This document shows positions 1 to 9,621 of a DNA stretch of 64,000 nucleotides, in pieces. This DNA comes from Flaviflexus equikiangi (GTDB lineage: Bacteria; Actinomycetota; Actinomycetes; Actinomycetales; Actinomycetaceae), in NCBI RefSeq assembly GCF_014069875.1, contig NZ_CP059676.1, forward strand, positions 1,922,001 through 1,986,000, read 5' to 3'. The position numbers and the translations under genes are program-made. Under the pieces are notes generated by a model. The model worked only from the letters and a program-made list of their open reading frames with translations, had not been told where the DNA came from and did no database searches. The stretch's first letter is position 1; each line of letters starts with the position of its first letter.

Positions 1-717
1 CTAATTCATGGAGTGATCCGCCCCACGGGGCTTGGTTGCCCTGTGAAGGGCGACAATCCCTCCGCTGAGGTTCCGATAGTTCACGCCCCGCCAGCCAGCC
101 TCCTGGATCCGGGCCGCGAAGTCCACCTGGTTCGGCCAGGCAAGGATCGACTCCATGAGGTAATCGTAGGCTTCCGTGTCCGAGGAGACGACGGAGGAGA
201 TCGTGGGCATGACGGTGCCGAGATAGAAGTTGTAGAGATCCCGGAACGGCTTCCATGTGGGAGTGGAGAACTCGCAGACGACGAGAGTCCCTCCGGGGCG
301 CACGACGCGGAGCATCTCCCGAAGCGCCAGGTCAGGATCGTGAACATTGCGCAGGCCGTAGGAGATCGTCACAGCGTCGAAGGTGTTGTCCGCGAACGGG
401 AGTGCCGTCGCATCCCCCGCGATGAACTCCATCTGCGGCTGGCGCTCCTTGCCGACGGTGACCATGCCGATCGAGAAATCGAGGGCGACGACATCGGCAC
501 CGGCCTTCGCGTAGGAGACGGAGGATGTTCCCGTGCCCGCTGCGATATCGAGGACTTTCATGCCGGGCGTGATTCCAAGTGCTTCGCGGACGGCCGCCCG
601 CCACACATACACCTGTCCCAGGCTGAGGACGGTGTTCGTCACGTCATAGCGCTTGGCGACATCGTCAAACATGCCCGCAACATCGCGCGGGTCTTTCTTC
701 AGGGTGGCTCGACTCAT
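1..717 (-). CDS. menG: Demethylmenaquinone methyltransferase MenG/UbiE
   Basis: This enzyme performs the last step of menaquinone synthesis, SAM-dependent C-methylation of demethylmenaquinone. The 238-residue product has SAM motif I ([12 protein letters not shown], residues 55-66), an acidic D80 at the end of strand 2, GDA at 101-103 and the UbiE signature SYGLRNV (119-125). The N-terminal [12 protein letters not shown] stretch matches actinobacterial forms. The start is placed at MSRAT; an in-frame upstream ATG at 741 would add eight residues and run into menF. The stop codon is the first three bases of the window, so the gene is complete. It is divergent from menF with only about 9 bp between the proposed starts. 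Confidence 0.93.
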   Translation of the reverse strand: MSRATLKKDPRDVAGMFDDVAKRYDVTNTVLSLGQVYVWRAAVREALGITPGMKVLDIAAGTGTSSVSYAKAGADVVALDFSIGMVTVGKERQPQMEFIAGDATALPFADNTFDAVTISYGLRNVHDPDLALREMLRVVRPGGTLVVCEFSTPTWKPFRDLYNFYLGTVMPTISSVVSSDTEAYDYLMESILAWPNQVDFAARIQEAGWRGVNYRNLSGGIVALHRATKPRGADHSMN

Positions 718-726
718 AACTCCATT

Positions 727-1977
727 ATGGACCCTGACCAAGTAAGCTTCTTACTCGTGTCCGACATAACTTCCCTCTCTGCTGTGACGAGGCCCGCCGA
801 CGCTCGACCGAGTCCCGGGGATATTCCTCGTTCACGCGGGAATGCGATGTGGGTGACCGACCGTTCGGGAATGGTCGGATGGGGCCGAGCCGCCTCCCGC
901 ACATTCTCCGGCCCCGATCGTTTCACGCAGGCCCAGCGATGGTTCGACGCCGTCGTAGCCTCCGCGACGATCGAGGATGAGGTCGCCCGGCCAGGCACGG
1001 GCCTGACAGCCTTCGGCACATTCTCCTTCGCAGACGAGTCCGCCGATTCCTCCACTCTCACCATTCCCGCAACGATCCTGGGATGGGACGAGCAGGGCGC
1101 GTGGACGACGACAGTTCGCTCGGACGCCGCCAGTGACGACGAGACCATCGCGCCGATCGGCCACCTCGGCAAGGTCCAGTGGGGCCCCGGGGACCTCGAC
1201 GAGGATCGCTTCACCGATGCCGTCTCCGAAACAGTCGCGATCTTGGCTGAAGGGGATATCAAGAAGGTTGTTCTGGCCCGCGACATGCGGATCGTGTCCG
1301 AGGAGCCGATGGATGAGCGTCTGCTCGTCGCCAAGCTGGCACGGGCCTTCCCCTCCTGCTGGACATTCTGCGTCGAGGGCATGATCGGCGCTACGCCGGA
1401 GATGATGGCGTCCGTCCGCGCCGGACATCTCACGACCCGCGTGCTGGCCGGATCCTGGCCGACGACGGGCGGGCACGATGCGGCAGAGTATGCGCTGCGG
1501 TCGTCCGCGAAAGACATCGCTGAACACCGCTACGCCTCCGATTCCGTGCTGCATGCGATCGATCTGCAGGCATCCGGCCCCGTCCGCGCCAACGGCCCCA
1601 CGATCCTGCGCCTGCCGAATGTCGTCCACCTGGCCACGGACTTCGAGGCCGATCTCGCTCCCGGTTGGACGGGCCTGACAGCGGCCGGTGCCATGCATCC
1701 GACCGCGGCCGTGGGCGGCACCCCCACCGATAAGGCCCTCGAGGTTATCCGCCGTATCGAGGGACTCGACCGGGGCCGCTATGCGGCGCCGGTGGGATGG
1801 ATGGACTCCCAGGGCAATGCCGATTGGGCGCTGGCTCTGCGCTGCGCTCAGCTTGAGGCCGACCCCCGCCGCGCTCGAGCATTCGCAGGCGGAGGCGTCA
1901 TGGACCGCTCCATCCCCCAGCAGGAGCTTGCGGAAACCGAAGCGAAGTTCTCCGCGATACTGCGCGCCTTCGCCTGA
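727..1977 (+). CDS. menF: Isochorismate synthase MenF
   Basis: It converts chorismate to isochorismate, the committed step of menaquinone synthesis. The 416-residue product ends in a chorismate-binding domain. Visible signatures are GATPE near residue 221, [10 protein letters not shown], a [11 protein letters not shown] block and the C-terminal AGGGVM with an ELAETEAKF tail. The start is uncertain. ATG 727 gives the longest form, but it lies about 10 bp from the menG start with no ribosome-binding site; GTG 757 and ATG 847 are alternatives. The downstream 150 bp carry two hairpins before the convergent htrA-like gene. An anthranilate synthase is less likely because of the menaquinone neighbours and the GWMD/[12 protein letters not shown] pattern. 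Confidence 0.92.
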   Translation: MDPDQVSFLLVSDITSLSAVTRPADARPSPGDIPRSRGNAMWVTDRSGMVGWGRAASRTFSGPDRFTQAQRWFDAVVASATIEDEVARPGTGLTAFGTFSFADESADSSTLTIPATILGWDEQGAWTTTVRSDAASDDETIAPIGHLGKVQWGPGDLDEDRFTDAVSETVAILAEGDIKKVVLARDMRIVSEEPMDERLLVAKLARAFPSCWTFCVEGMIGATPEMMASVRAGHLTTRVLAGSWPTTGGHDAAEYALRSSAKDIAEHRYASDSVLHAIDLQASGPVRANGPTILRLPNVVHLATDFEADLAPGWTGLTAAGAMHPTAAVGGTPTDKALEVIRRIEGLDRGRYAAPVGWMDSQGNADWALALRCAQLEADPRRARAFAGGGVMDRSIPQQELAETEAKFSAILRAFA

Positions 1978-2040
1978 GCTTGCCTGGCGCAGCGTCGAGC
2001 AGGCAACGGCCGTCGAGTCGAGCACATGCTGAGCCAAAGA

Positions 2041-2071
2041 GATGCCTCCCGCCCAGAGGGCGGGAGGCATC
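2041..2071. terminator. Bidirectional hairpin between menF and htrA
   Basis: A perfect 14-bp stem (gatgcctcccgccc at 2041-2054 pairing with 2058-2071) with a 3-nt loop lies 63 bp after menF and would terminate menF transcription. It is followed by mixed sequence rather than a T-run, as is common in high-GC actinobacteria. Confidence 0.8.
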
Positions 2072-2079
2072 ATCGATCT

Positions 2080-2122
2080 GGTGACCGGCGGCGGTGAGGT
2101 GACGGCACCTCCGCCGGCCACC
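2080..2122 (-). terminator. Second hairpin, downstream of htrA
   Basis: A 17-bp stem with two mismatches (2080-2096 with 2106-2122) lies 5 bp beyond the htrA stop codon. Together with the perfect hairpin at 2041-2071 it insulates the convergent menF and htrA units. Confidence 0.65.
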
Positions 2123-2127
2123 AAGCC

Positions 2128-3708
2128 TTATTCGCGCTGACCGAGAACGAGCTCGATCTCGGTGACGCTGCCGTCGCGCGCGACCTCGAGGACGACCGTC
2201 TCGCCAGGAGCATACTGGCGGACGTATCCGGTCAGTGCCGTATTGGAGGCCAGCGGATGTCCGTTGATGGACAGGATGGCGTCGCCGCTCTGCAGGCCGT
2301 ACTGCTCTGCGGGGGAACCGGCAGAAACTTCGACGACCCTGGCCGCAACCTGGTTGGTGCCATCGAGGGTGACGACCTCTGAGGTTGTCGTCACGCCGAT
2401 GAACGCGTGGTCGACCGTGCCATCGTCGAGAAGATCATCGACGACCCGATTGACGAGGTCGATGGGGATGGCGAAGCCGAGGCCGATAGAGCCCGAGGTG
2501 CCTCCGTCGGTCGAGGAGAGGGAAGCAATCGACGAGTTGATGCCGATGACTTCACCGTCGGCGTTGAAGAGCGGCCCGCCGGAGTTGCCGGGGTTGATTG
2601 CGGCATCGATCTGGATCGCGTTCGTCACGACCGCGTCTGACGCCGAGTCTTCTCGTGTCACCACGGGTCGATCGAGGGCGGAGATGATGCCGGTGGTCAC
2701 TGTCGAGGACAGGCCGAGCGGATTGCCGATGGCGACGACGGGCTCACCCACGACGAGGTTGTCCGAGCTTCCGAGGGTTGCTGGTGTGAGCCCGGCAGGC
2801 ACTTCGTCGAGGAGCAGCACGGCAACGTCTGTCGACGCGTCTGATCCGACGACCTGGGCGGACAGGATGGTGCCGTCCGAGAGGGTGACCTGGATCTGGC
2901 GGGAACCGGCAATGACGTGGTGGTTGGTCACGATGTGGCCCTCGGCGTCGATGATGACACCCGAGCCTGTTGATGCCGATGACTCCGAGGACGATTCGAT
3001 CGCGACGACGGAGGGCTGGACCTGTTCTGAGATCGCGGCCCAGTTCACCCCGTTATCGGACGAGACCGTCCGCACCTCTGTGGACTGCTGGGTCGCAGTC
3101 TCGTTCGAGGTCGGTTCGATGAGCCCGTACATGATTCCTGCGCCTCCCGCGCCTCCGAGGAGTGCGGCAACGAGGGCGACTGCGGCCGTGGCCGACAGGG
3201 AGGACTTGCGCCTCGCGGGCGGCTGACCGGGCCAGTAGGGAGCGGCAGGGCCGCCCTGGGCGCCGGGACGCGGCTGGAACGGTGCAGTGCCGTCGAAGCG
3301 CGGTCCGCTTGCCGTCCCGGGCGCTGACTGCCCCGCTATCGGGGGCCCTGACGGCGGGATGTGGCCCGAGGGGGCGCTTGGGGCCGGATGTTGAGCGTGG
3401 GCTCCCGTGTACGGTGCGGGCGCTTGCTGACCGGATGCCGGGGGCGGTGCGTAGCGGTTGAAGGAATGGTAGGCGGCAGTATCGTGTCGCGGCAGAGCAC
3501 CTGTCTCACCCTGTCCTGCCGAGGTCGAACCGGAGTCTCCGAGCCGTGGCGCCCGATGCTCGGGGACCGCCGGAGGTGTCGTCTGCTCGGAGGCGCCCTC
3601 GGCGTTCACTCCGTCGCCGATGCTCTTCCCATCGTTCCCAGCCCGACCAGTATCGGGTTGCTTTCCATCCCGTCCATAGGGCCATTCGCCGAAATCGTTG
3701 TTCGACAT
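2128..3708 (-). CDS. htrA: HtrA/DegP-like S1C serine protease with PDZ domain
   Basis: A membrane-anchored envelope protease for misfolded proteins, 526 residues. The first ~170 residues are a Pro/Gly/Gln-rich, probably disordered cytoplasmic region. One transmembrane segment ([17 protein letters not shown]) follows, then a trypsin-like domain and a C-terminal PDZ domain (about the last 95 residues). The catalytic triad is visible as His in NHHVI (near 262), Asp in DASTDVAVL (near 293) and Ser in NPGNSGGPL (near 375). This layout matches mycobacterial HtrA/PepD proteins. It starts 56 bp after the menD stop with a good AAAGGA ribosome site, so it may be read through from menC-menD or have its own promoter. 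Confidence 0.9.
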   Translation of the reverse strand: MSNNDFGEWPYGRDGKQPDTGRAGNDGKSIGDGVNAEGASEQTTPPAVPEHRAPRLGDSGSTSAGQGETGALPRHDTAAYHSFNRYAPPPASGQQAPAPYTGAHAQHPAPSAPSGHIPPSGPPIAGQSAPGTASGPRFDGTAPFQPRPGAQGGPAAPYWPGQPPARRKSSLSATAAVALVAALLGGAGGAGIMYGLIEPTSNETATQQSTEVRTVSSDNGVNWAAISEQVQPSVVAIESSSESSASTGSGVIIDAEGHIVTNHHVIAGSRQIQVTLSDGTILSAQVVGSDASTDVAVLLLDEVPAGLTPATLGSSDNLVVGEPVVAIGNPLGLSSTVTTGIISALDRPVVTREDSASDAVVTNAIQIDAAINPGNSGGPLFNADGEVIGINSSIASLSSTDGGTSGSIGLGFAIPIDLVNRVVDDLLDDGTVDHAFIGVTTTSEVVTLDGTNQVAARVVEVSAGSPAEQYGLQSGDAILSINGHPLASNTALTGYVRQYAPGETVVLEVARDGSVTEIELVLGQRE

Positions 3709-3764
3709 GAGACGTCCTTTCGTCGTTCGCTATGGACAGTTAACTCCCCGCCACTGCGGAATTA

Positions 3765-5372
3765 CTACATGTTTCCTGATGACTTGCTGACACTCGCGGC
3801 CGCAGCATCGAGCATTGCCGACGCGAGCTGGTCTCGCCTGGCCCGCACGTGCTCGACCGGGCGTTCGCAGGCGACACGGATGACTCTGCCCGCAGGCGGC
3901 TCGCGGAGGACACTCTCGAGGTCGTCCAACGAACCGACGGTCATCCCCTCCCATCCGAACGCTTTCGCGGCGGCGACGATATCGATGTCTTTCGCGGTGC
4001 GGAACACCCGATCGAACGTGGATTCGTAGCGTTTCGCCCCGTGCTCGAGAGTGGCGAAGATCCCGCCCCCACCATCATCGAGGACGACGACATCGATGGG
4101 CGGTTCGTCTTGGCCGCGAGTCCTCACCAGGCTTCCGAGATCGTGGACGAAAGTCAGATCGCCGAGAGCCGCCTTCATCCCGTTCAGGACGCCTGCCATG
4201 CCGCGTGCCGTGGCGATCGTGCCGTCGATACCGGCAAGGCCCCTGCTGGCATGAAATCGGGCTTGCGGGTAGCCGGCCAGGAGATCGACATCGCGAACAA
4301 TGTTCGAAGCCCCGAGGAACCAGTCCCCCTCGGCGTCCGCGATCACGGCGCTGGCCGTCAGCGCATCCAAGTCATCGCCGAGCGCGTCGCGCCCTGCGAC
4401 GTAGGCAGCATCACCGGCACGCTGCCAGGCCGCCAGCCAATCGCCCTGGGGCTCCAGGGACGGCATCATGTCCAGCACTCTGGCAACCCTGCCCGGATCG
4501 GTCGGTACCGGCTCGGTCCGGACCGAGATGACCTCGATGTCGGATCGTGACATGAGGGCGGTGATCGGACGCGACAGGGTCGGATGACCGACGATGATGA
4601 CTCGCTCGATCTCGTCGGCGAACAGTCCCGCGACGAGGCGTGCGGCGGGGATCGCTCCCGGCAGGCTCCTCTCCCCGGCTGCCGGTTCGGCAAGGATGGG
4701 CACGCTTCCGCGGCCGGTGCGATGCAGGAGCTCTGCGTGGGGTGTCCCGGGGCCTGCGACGATCACCGTGGGGCGACTATCGAGATGTTCGGGTTCCCAT
4801 TCGTGTGACGGCACAGTGAACTGTCCGATCGGCGGGCGGTCGGGGAACGATGGCGTGTCGGGGGTGAGAGGCACATCGAATGAGACGTTGATGTGGACGG
4901 GACCGCGCCACACGACATCGAGGAGTCCTGCCAGGTGTTGGGGCTGTCCGGCGATGTCGTCTGCCGATACGTCGATCTCGCCGACGAGACCAGGCCCCAG
5001 GAGGCCCACCTGATCGGTTGTCTGGTTGGCCCCGCTCCCCCTCATCCACGCCGGACGATCCGCCGTCAGGGCGATGAGAGGCACGCCCGAATGGTAGGCC
5101 TCGATGACGGCCGGGTGCAGGTTGGCGACCGCCGAGCCCGACGTCGTCACGACGACGGCGGGAACCCCGGAGGCCTTGCCGAGTCCGAGCGCAAGGAAAC
5201 CTGCGGCCCTCTCATCGGTCTCCACATGGAGGGCGATCGAGCCCTGGACCTCGAGTTCTCGCAGCGCGTAGGCGAGTGGGGCGGAACGCGAACCGGGGCA
5301 GAGGACGGCGTGTCGGACTCCGATGGAGAGGAGGCTCGTGAGGAGGGCTGTCGCGCCCGCCTGGGCGCTCAC
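3765..5372 (-). CDS. menD: SEPHCHC synthase MenD
   Basis: A thiamine-diphosphate enzyme that joins isochorismate and 2-oxoglutarate to form 2-succinyl-5-enolpyruvyl-6-hydroxy-3-cyclohexene-1-carboxylate. The 535-residue product shows the PGSRSAPLA N-terminal motif, VETDERAAGF (with the Glu that activates ThDP), TTSGSAVANLHPAV, ADRP and a C-terminal VVLDDGGGGIF motif where the ThDP domain binds Mg. The GTG start at 5372 overlaps the menC stop as GTGA, which indicates translational coupling and is preferred over an ATG 54 bp upstream inside menC. The final gene of the menC-menD pair. Confidence 0.95.
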   Translation of the reverse strand: MSAQAGATALLTSLLSIGVRHAVLCPGSRSAPLAYALRELEVQGSIALHVETDERAAGFLALGLGKASGVPAVVVTTSGSAVANLHPAVIEAYHSGVPLIALTADRPAWMRGSGANQTTDQVGLLGPGLVGEIDVSADDIAGQPQHLAGLLDVVWRGPVHINVSFDVPLTPDTPSFPDRPPIGQFTVPSHEWEPEHLDSRPTVIVAGPGTPHAELLHRTGRGSVPILAEPAAGERSLPGAIPAARLVAGLFADEIERVIIVGHPTLSRPITALMSRSDIEVISVRTEPVPTDPGRVARVLDMMPSLEPQGDWLAAWQRAGDAAYVAGRDALGDDLDALTASAVIADAEGDWFLGASNIVRDVDLLAGYPQARFHASRGLAGIDGTIATARGMAGVLNGMKAALGDLTFVHDLGSLVRTRGQDEPPIDVVVLDDGGGGIFATLEHGAKRYESTFDRVFRTAKDIDIVAAAKAFGWEGMTVGSLDDLESVLREPPAGRVIRVACERPVEHVRARRDQLASAMLDAAAASVSKSSGNM

Positions 5373-6358
5373 AGCGCGCCGCCCGTGATGTCGGAGACGT
5401 TCCGTGTCGCGGCCAGGTGATCCCACATGTCGCGCAGGCGTGTCGCCCAGCGGGCTTCAAGCTCTTCGTCGACAGGCTCGATGGTGTCGGGATCGATGTC
5501 TCGCACGGGCAGCTCCCCCGCGGTCGGCACGAGACGATCCGATGTCACGTCATGTTCGAACAGCTGCACGGTCGCAAGCCCGCATGCATAATTCAGCTCG
5601 GGGAGGCTGGCCGCGAGCGCCACTCCCGCCCGGATCCCGACGGATGATTCGAGGGCGGAGGAGACCACGACCGGAAGCCCGATGTCTTGTGCGAGTCTGA
5701 GACAGGCGCGCACCCCGCCCAGCGGTTGGACCTTGCAGACGATGAGGTCAGCGGCGTCGTGTTTCGCGACCCGGTAGGGGTCTTCGGCGCGTCTGATGGA
5801 TTCATCGGCGGCGATGGGAACGGCGACTGCCTTGCGCACGGCGGCGAGATCCTCGACTATCGATACGGGCTGTTCCACGTACTCGAGTCCTCCGGCTGCC
5901 CTGTCGAGGAGCGGGATGGAGTGGATGGCGGCGTTCCTGTCCCATCCGGCGTTGGCATCTATTCGTATCTTTCCGTCGAAGACGTCTCGAACGGCCGCGA
6001 TCCTGTCGAGGTCGTCGTCGAGGCTCTGCCCCTTCTCTGCGACTTTGATCTTTGCCGTCCCACAGCCGCCGCGGCGGGCGATGATCGCTTGGGCCTTCTC
6101 CGGGGTGGTGGCGGGCACGGTCACGTTGACGGGGATGCTGGCACGCACCGGTTCGGGATATCCGACATAGGCGGATTCGAGGCCTGCCGCGAGCCACGCC
6201 GATGATTCTGGAATGTCGTAATCCCAGAAGGGGGAGACCTCGGACCATCCGGCGGGGCCCTCGATGAGGACGCCGTCGCGGTAGTCGAGACCCCGGAAAC
6301 GGGTCGTCATCCGGGTCCGGTACACGCGGTGGGCAAACGGGAGGCTGGTAGCACGCAT
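5369..6358 (-). CDS. menC: o-Succinylbenzoate synthase MenC
   Basis: An enolase-superfamily dehydratase converting SHCHC to o-succinylbenzoate. The 329-residue product has the expected barrel residues: the KxK acid/base pair in TAKIKV, metal ligands Asp in RIDANAGW, Glu in YVEQP and Asp in ADES, and the opposite Lys in VCKVQP. It is the first gene of a leftward menC-menD unit, with the stop overlapping the menD GTG. It is divergent from menB with 33 bp between starts, so the two promoters must overlap. Confidence 0.94.
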   Translation of the reverse strand: MRATSLPFAHRVYRTRMTTRFRGLDYRDGVLIEGPAGWSEVSPFWDYDIPESSAWLAAGLESAYVGYPEPVRASIPVNVTVPATTPEKAQAIIARRGGCGTAKIKVAEKGQSLDDDLDRIAAVRDVFDGKIRIDANAGWDRNAAIHSIPLLDRAAGGLEYVEQPVSIVEDLAAVRKAVAVPIAADESIRRAEDPYRVAKHDAADLIVCKVQPLGGVRACLRLAQDIGLPVVVSSALESSVGIRAGVALAASLPELNYACGLATVQLFEHDVTSDRLVPTAGELPVRDIDPDTIEPVDEELEARWATRLRDMWDHLAATRNVSDITGGAL

Positions 6359-6391
6359 GATGTAAGCCTAGCGAAGTGGCACAATAGCGCC

Positions 6392-7372
6392 ATGACGCTT
6401 TCTCTTCCCGTGTCCGTGTCCGAGACGTTCGATCCGAGTCGATGGCGGGAGGTTGACGGTTTCCCACTGTCTGACATCACCTACCATCGCGGGGTTGAGC
6501 GCAGCTTCGAGGGTGGCGCGATCGTGTCCGAGCGGGACCTCCCGATCGTCCGCATCGCGTTCAACCGTCCCGAGGTTCGTAACGCTTTCCGCCCAGAGAC
6601 AGTGGACGAGCTCTACCGTGCGCTCGATCATGCCAGGCTCACTCCCGATGTCGGTGCCGTTATTCTGACAGGCAATGGACCATCCGCGAAGGACGGCGGG
6701 TGGGCGTTCTGCTCCGGCGGCGATCAGCGCATCCGAGGCAACGACGGGTATCGGTATGACGGCGGTGAGACGTCCGCGGAGCATGCGAAGACGCGGGACA
6801 CGATCAACCCGCAGAAGGCTGGCAGGCTCCACATTCTCGAAGTCCAGCGTCTCATTCGGACAATGCCGAAGGTCGTCATTGCTGCCGTGTCGGGATGGGC
6901 GGCGGGTGGCGGCCATTCCCTCAATGTCGTGTGCGATCTCTCGATCGCCTCGATCGAGCATGGCCGGTTCAAGCAGACAGATGCTGACGTGGGCTCTTTC
7001 GATGGCGGATACGGTTCCGCGCTTCTCGCCCGCCAGGTCGGGGACAAGCGGGCACGGGAGATCTTCTTCCTCGCCCGCGAGTATTCTGCTGGGGATGCGG
7101 CATCGTGGGGCGTGGTCAATGAGGCCGTCCCGCACGCTGAACTGGAGGCGAAGGCGTGGGAGTACGCCGAGACTGTGATCGGGAAGTCTCCCCAGGCTAT
7201 TCGCATGCTCAAGTTCGCGTTCAATCTGGCCGATGATGGTATCGCCGGTCAGCAGGTGTTCGCCGGTGAGGCGACCAGGCTCGCGTACATGACCGCCGAG
7301 GCCGCGGAGGGTCGAGATTCCTTCCTCGAGAAGCGCGCTCCCGACTGGTCGCCCTTCCCCTATTACGCATGA
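6392..7372 (+). CDS. menB: 1,4-Dihydroxy-2-naphthoyl-CoA synthase MenB
   Basis: A crotonase-fold enzyme closing the second ring of menaquinone from o-succinylbenzoyl-CoA. The 326-residue protein contains FNRPEVRNAFRPETVDEL, the oxyanion/substrate motif CSGGDQR and a GWAAGGGHSLNVVCDL loop. It is longer at the N-terminus than the Escherichia enzyme, as in mycobacteria. ATG 6392 is chosen because it fits the family N-terminus; there is no Shine-Dalgarno, and a cacaat box ends 6 bp upstream, so a leaderless message is possible. Its stop overlaps the menE start as ATGA. Confidence 0.95.
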   Translation: MTLSLPVSVSETFDPSRWREVDGFPLSDITYHRGVERSFEGGAIVSERDLPIVRIAFNRPEVRNAFRPETVDELYRALDHARLTPDVGAVILTGNGPSAKDGGWAFCSGGDQRIRGNDGYRYDGGETSAEHAKTRDTINPQKAGRLHILEVQRLIRTMPKVVIAAVSGWAAGGGHSLNVVCDLSIASIEHGRFKQTDADVGSFDGGYGSALLARQVGDKRAREIFFLAREYSAGDAASWGVVNEAVPHAELEAKAWEYAETVIGKSPQAIRMLKFAFNLADDGIAGQQVFAGEATRLAYMTAEAAEGRDSFLEKRAPDWSPFPYYA

Positions 7373-8445
7373 TTCTCGAAGGCGGTACCGACCCGCAGAA
7401 TGTCCTTGCCCTGGCGGACGCCGCCGCGCGCTCGCTCTCCGATCACCGCCGCGGGCTTCTCCCCGAACCCATCATGCTGGTCGAGCCGGGCGTGTCCGTG
7501 CCGGAGGTCGAGTCCCGGCCTGGCACGGCATTCCTCGTCCGCACATCGGGTTCCAGCTCGGGGACCGGCAAGCTTGTCGAGCTGCCCTGGGATTCGATCA
7601 TCGCCTCCGCCTCCGCCACGACGGAGGCCCTGGGAGGACCTGGACGGTGGCTGGCCACGCTGCCTGTCCACCACGTTGCCGGCCTCCAGACGGTCCTCCG
7701 TTCGATCATCGCAGGTGTCGCCCCGCTCCCCTACCGCCTTGGAGATGACATCCCGGACGGCCGAACCTACCTGTCCCTCGTGCCCACCCAGCTTCGCCGG
7801 GTTCTCGGCAATCCTGACTGGCTCGAGCGCGCCGCGGCCGTGGATGCGATCCTCGTCGGCGGCCAGTCCACTCCCCCGATCCTCCTCGAGCAGGGACGCG
7901 CCGCAGGCCTCACGCTGGTCACCACATACGGGATGACCGAGACGTGCGGCGGCTGCGTGTATGACGGCACTCCCATCGGATCCACGGCAATTGCCCTTGA
8001 GGACGGCCGGATCATCATCGAGGGCCCCGTCGTCGCCCTGGGGTATGCGGGAGGGGAAGCCTTCGGCGGTCGATTCGTCACGAACGATGCTGGGCGGATC
8101 ACGGATCGTCTGACCGTGCTCGGCAGGGTCGATGACGCGATCACCACCGGCGGCTTGACGATCATGCCGGTGCTCCTCGAAGACCTTGTCGCGGATCTCT
8201 TCTCTCTCGCCTCTGTCGGGCTCGGCGTCCGCGATGATGAATGGGGTGAACGTCTCGTCCTCGTCACCGACGGGAAGGCTGACGCGCGAAAGATCCGCCG
8301 TCACGCCAAGACTCACCTGGGTGCGGAGTATGCCCCGAAAGAGGTGATATCGGTTGCTGATCTGGGCCTCGACCATCTCCCGCTCACCGACTCCGGTAAA
8401 GTGGATCGCCGTGCACTTGCACAGATTCTTGAGGAGAGACCGTAG
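7369..8445 (+). CDS. menE: o-Succinylbenzoate-CoA ligase MenE
   Basis: An AMP-forming acyl-CoA ligase that activates o-succinylbenzoate. The 358-residue form is short compared with the 450-500 residues of enterobacterial MenE but normal for actinobacteria, which lack part of the N-terminal subdomain. Motifs are the P-loop TSGSSSGTGK (near 59-68), YGMTET (near 187) and the C-terminal catalytic Lys in DSGKVDR (near 341). The ATG overlaps the menB stop and the TAG overlaps the GTG of menA by one base, so menB-menE-menA is a coupled operon. Confidence 0.93.
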   Translation: MILEGGTDPQNVLALADAAARSLSDHRRGLLPEPIMLVEPGVSVPEVESRPGTAFLVRTSGSSSGTGKLVELPWDSIIASASATTEALGGPGRWLATLPVHHVAGLQTVLRSIIAGVAPLPYRLGDDIPDGRTYLSLVPTQLRRVLGNPDWLERAAAVDAILVGGQSTPPILLEQGRAAGLTLVTTYGMTETCGGCVYDGTPIGSTAIALEDGRIIIEGPVVALGYAGGEAFGGRFVTNDAGRITDRLTVLGRVDDAITTGGLTIMPVLLEDLVADLFSLASVGLGVRDDEWGERLVLVTDGKADARKIRRHAKTHLGAEYAPKEVISVADLGLDHLPLTDSGKVDRRALAQILEERP

Positions 8446-9317
8446 TGGCATCGTTTGGTGACTGGATCGAGGGCGCGCGCCTGCGCACCCTGCCCGCAGC
8501 TGTCGCACCCGTCCTCATCGGCACGGGTGCCGCATATCAGGTGGGTTCGGGATCTCTGGCGCGGGCGATGCTCGCGGCGGGAGTCGCTCTCTCCTTCCAG
8601 ATCGGGGTGAACTTCGCCAACGACTACTCGGATGGGATTCGCGGCACGGACGACGTTCGCACCGGCCCTCCGCGCCTCACGGGCGGCGGTCTCGTCAAAC
8701 CATCGACAGTCAAGGCGGCGGCGATTACGGCACTCGGGGTCGGTTGCCTTCTCGGTCTTCTCCTTATCGCACTGTCTGGCGCCTGGATCCTGCTCGCGGC
8801 GGGAGCCATCGCCGTCATCGCCGCCTGGTTCTATACGGGAGGCAGCCGCCCTTACGGGTATATGGGATTGGGTGAAGTCTTCGTCTTCGTCTTCTTCGGC
8901 CTCATGGCGACGCTGGGAACGACATGGACCCAGGCGGGGCAGCTGCCCGCCTCGTCCTGGCTCGGCGCTGTCGGGGTGGGCCTGATCGCCTGCGCCCTTC
9001 TCATGATCAACAACATTCGGGATATTCCGACCGATTCGCTCGTCGGCAAGAACACGCTCGCGGTCCGTATGGGGGAACGCAACGCCCGACTGACGTTCGT
9101 CGCGATGCTGGTCGTCCCGCTTCTCCTCGCGCTGATCATCGCGCTGACGGCGCCGTGGGCGCTCCTCGTCTTCCTGCTCGTGCCCGCTGTCGCAGCGCAA
9201 TCGCGTCGGGTTCTCTCGGGTGCCAGCGGACGCGATCTTATCGCGGTTCTTCGCGGCACCGGCCTGATCGAACTGGGCTACGGCATCCTGCTTCTGATCG
9301 GCCTCACCCTCGCCTAG
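8445..9317 (+). CDS. menA: 1,4-Dihydroxy-2-naphthoate polyprenyltransferase MenA
   Basis: An integral membrane UbiA-family prenyltransferase attaching the polyprenyl tail to DHNA. The 290-residue protein has about eight hydrophobic helices and the two Asp-rich motifs, NDYSDGIRGTDD (near residues 65-76) and NNIRDIPTDSLVGK (near 187-200), that bind prenyl diphosphate through Mg. The GTG start is preceded by GAGGAGAG and overlaps the menE stop by one base. The 3' end overlaps the convergent DUF4229 gene by 4 bp. Confidence 0.94.
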   Translation: MASFGDWIEGARLRTLPAAVAPVLIGTGAAYQVGSGSLARAMLAAGVALSFQIGVNFANDYSDGIRGTDDVRTGPPRLTGGGLVKPSTVKAAAITALGVGCLLGLLLIALSGAWILLAAGAIAVIAAWFYTGGSRPYGYMGLGEVFVFVFFGLMATLGTTWTQAGQLPASSWLGAVGVGLIACALLMINNIRDIPTDSLVGKNTLAVRMGERNARLTFVAMLVVPLLLALIIALTAPWALLVFLLVPAVAAQSRRVLSGASGRDLIAVLRGTGLIELGYGILLLIGLTLA

Positions 9318-9571
9318 GACTGAGCGGAACCGTCCTCGACGGCCTCATCCGACTCGGTGTCAGGTGTGCGGGAGGGCTTGCGGCGTGTGAGCGCCTCGAG
9401 GCTCCCAGCCGCCGCCTGGCTCTGCGCGGGGAAGAAGATGAAGCCGACCATGGCGCCGCACAGAATCGCCGCGAAGGCGAGAAGATACGATCGCATGCCG
9501 AGCAGGTAGAAGGCGCCCGCGAAGGCTGCGATGAGTGCGATCCGGAGGGCCGTGTATTTGAGGATGGTCAC
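9314..9571 (-). CDS. Small two-helix membrane protein, DUF4229-like
   Basis: An 85-residue protein with two predicted transmembrane helices (residues about 8-26 and 29-47) and an acidic, Ser/Asp-rich tail. It resembles the DUF4229 family, which is common next to menA in actinobacteria; function unknown. The GTG start has no Shine-Dalgarno. A TACGCT box (bases 9578-9583 on this strand) ends 6 bp before it, which suggests a leaderless transcript. It is back-to-back with the gene at 9622. Confidence 0.75.
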   Translation of the reverse strand: MTILKYTALRIALIAAFAGAFYLLGMRSYLLAFAAILCGAMVGFIFFPAQSQAAAGSLEALTRRKPSRTPDTESDEAVEDGSAQS

Positions 9572-9577
9572 CCGTCA

Positions 9578-9583
9578 AGCGTA
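9578..9583 (-). promoter_or_regulatory. -10 box for a leaderless DUF4229-like gene
   Basis: TACGCT on the minus strand fits the actinobacterial TANNNT -10 pattern and is separated by six bases from the GTG start at 9571, so transcription would start at or next to the start codon. Confidence 0.5.
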
Positions 9584-9609
9584 CCGTGACCGTGACCAGG
9601 TGAATCGCC

Positions 9610-9615
9610 TATGCT
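9610..9615 (+). promoter_or_regulatory. -10 box for a leaderless PLDc_N gene
   Basis: TATGCT ends six bases before the GTG start at 9622, with no ribosome-binding site between them. A weak -35 (gtgacc, 9586-9591) sits about 18 bp upstream. Confidence 0.55.
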
Positions 9616-9621
9616 AGAAGT

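Noticed and set aside
832-2124. A 430-codon open frame opposite menF
   Set aside because: Low-complexity antisense product; it also spans the two terminator hairpins downstream of menF.
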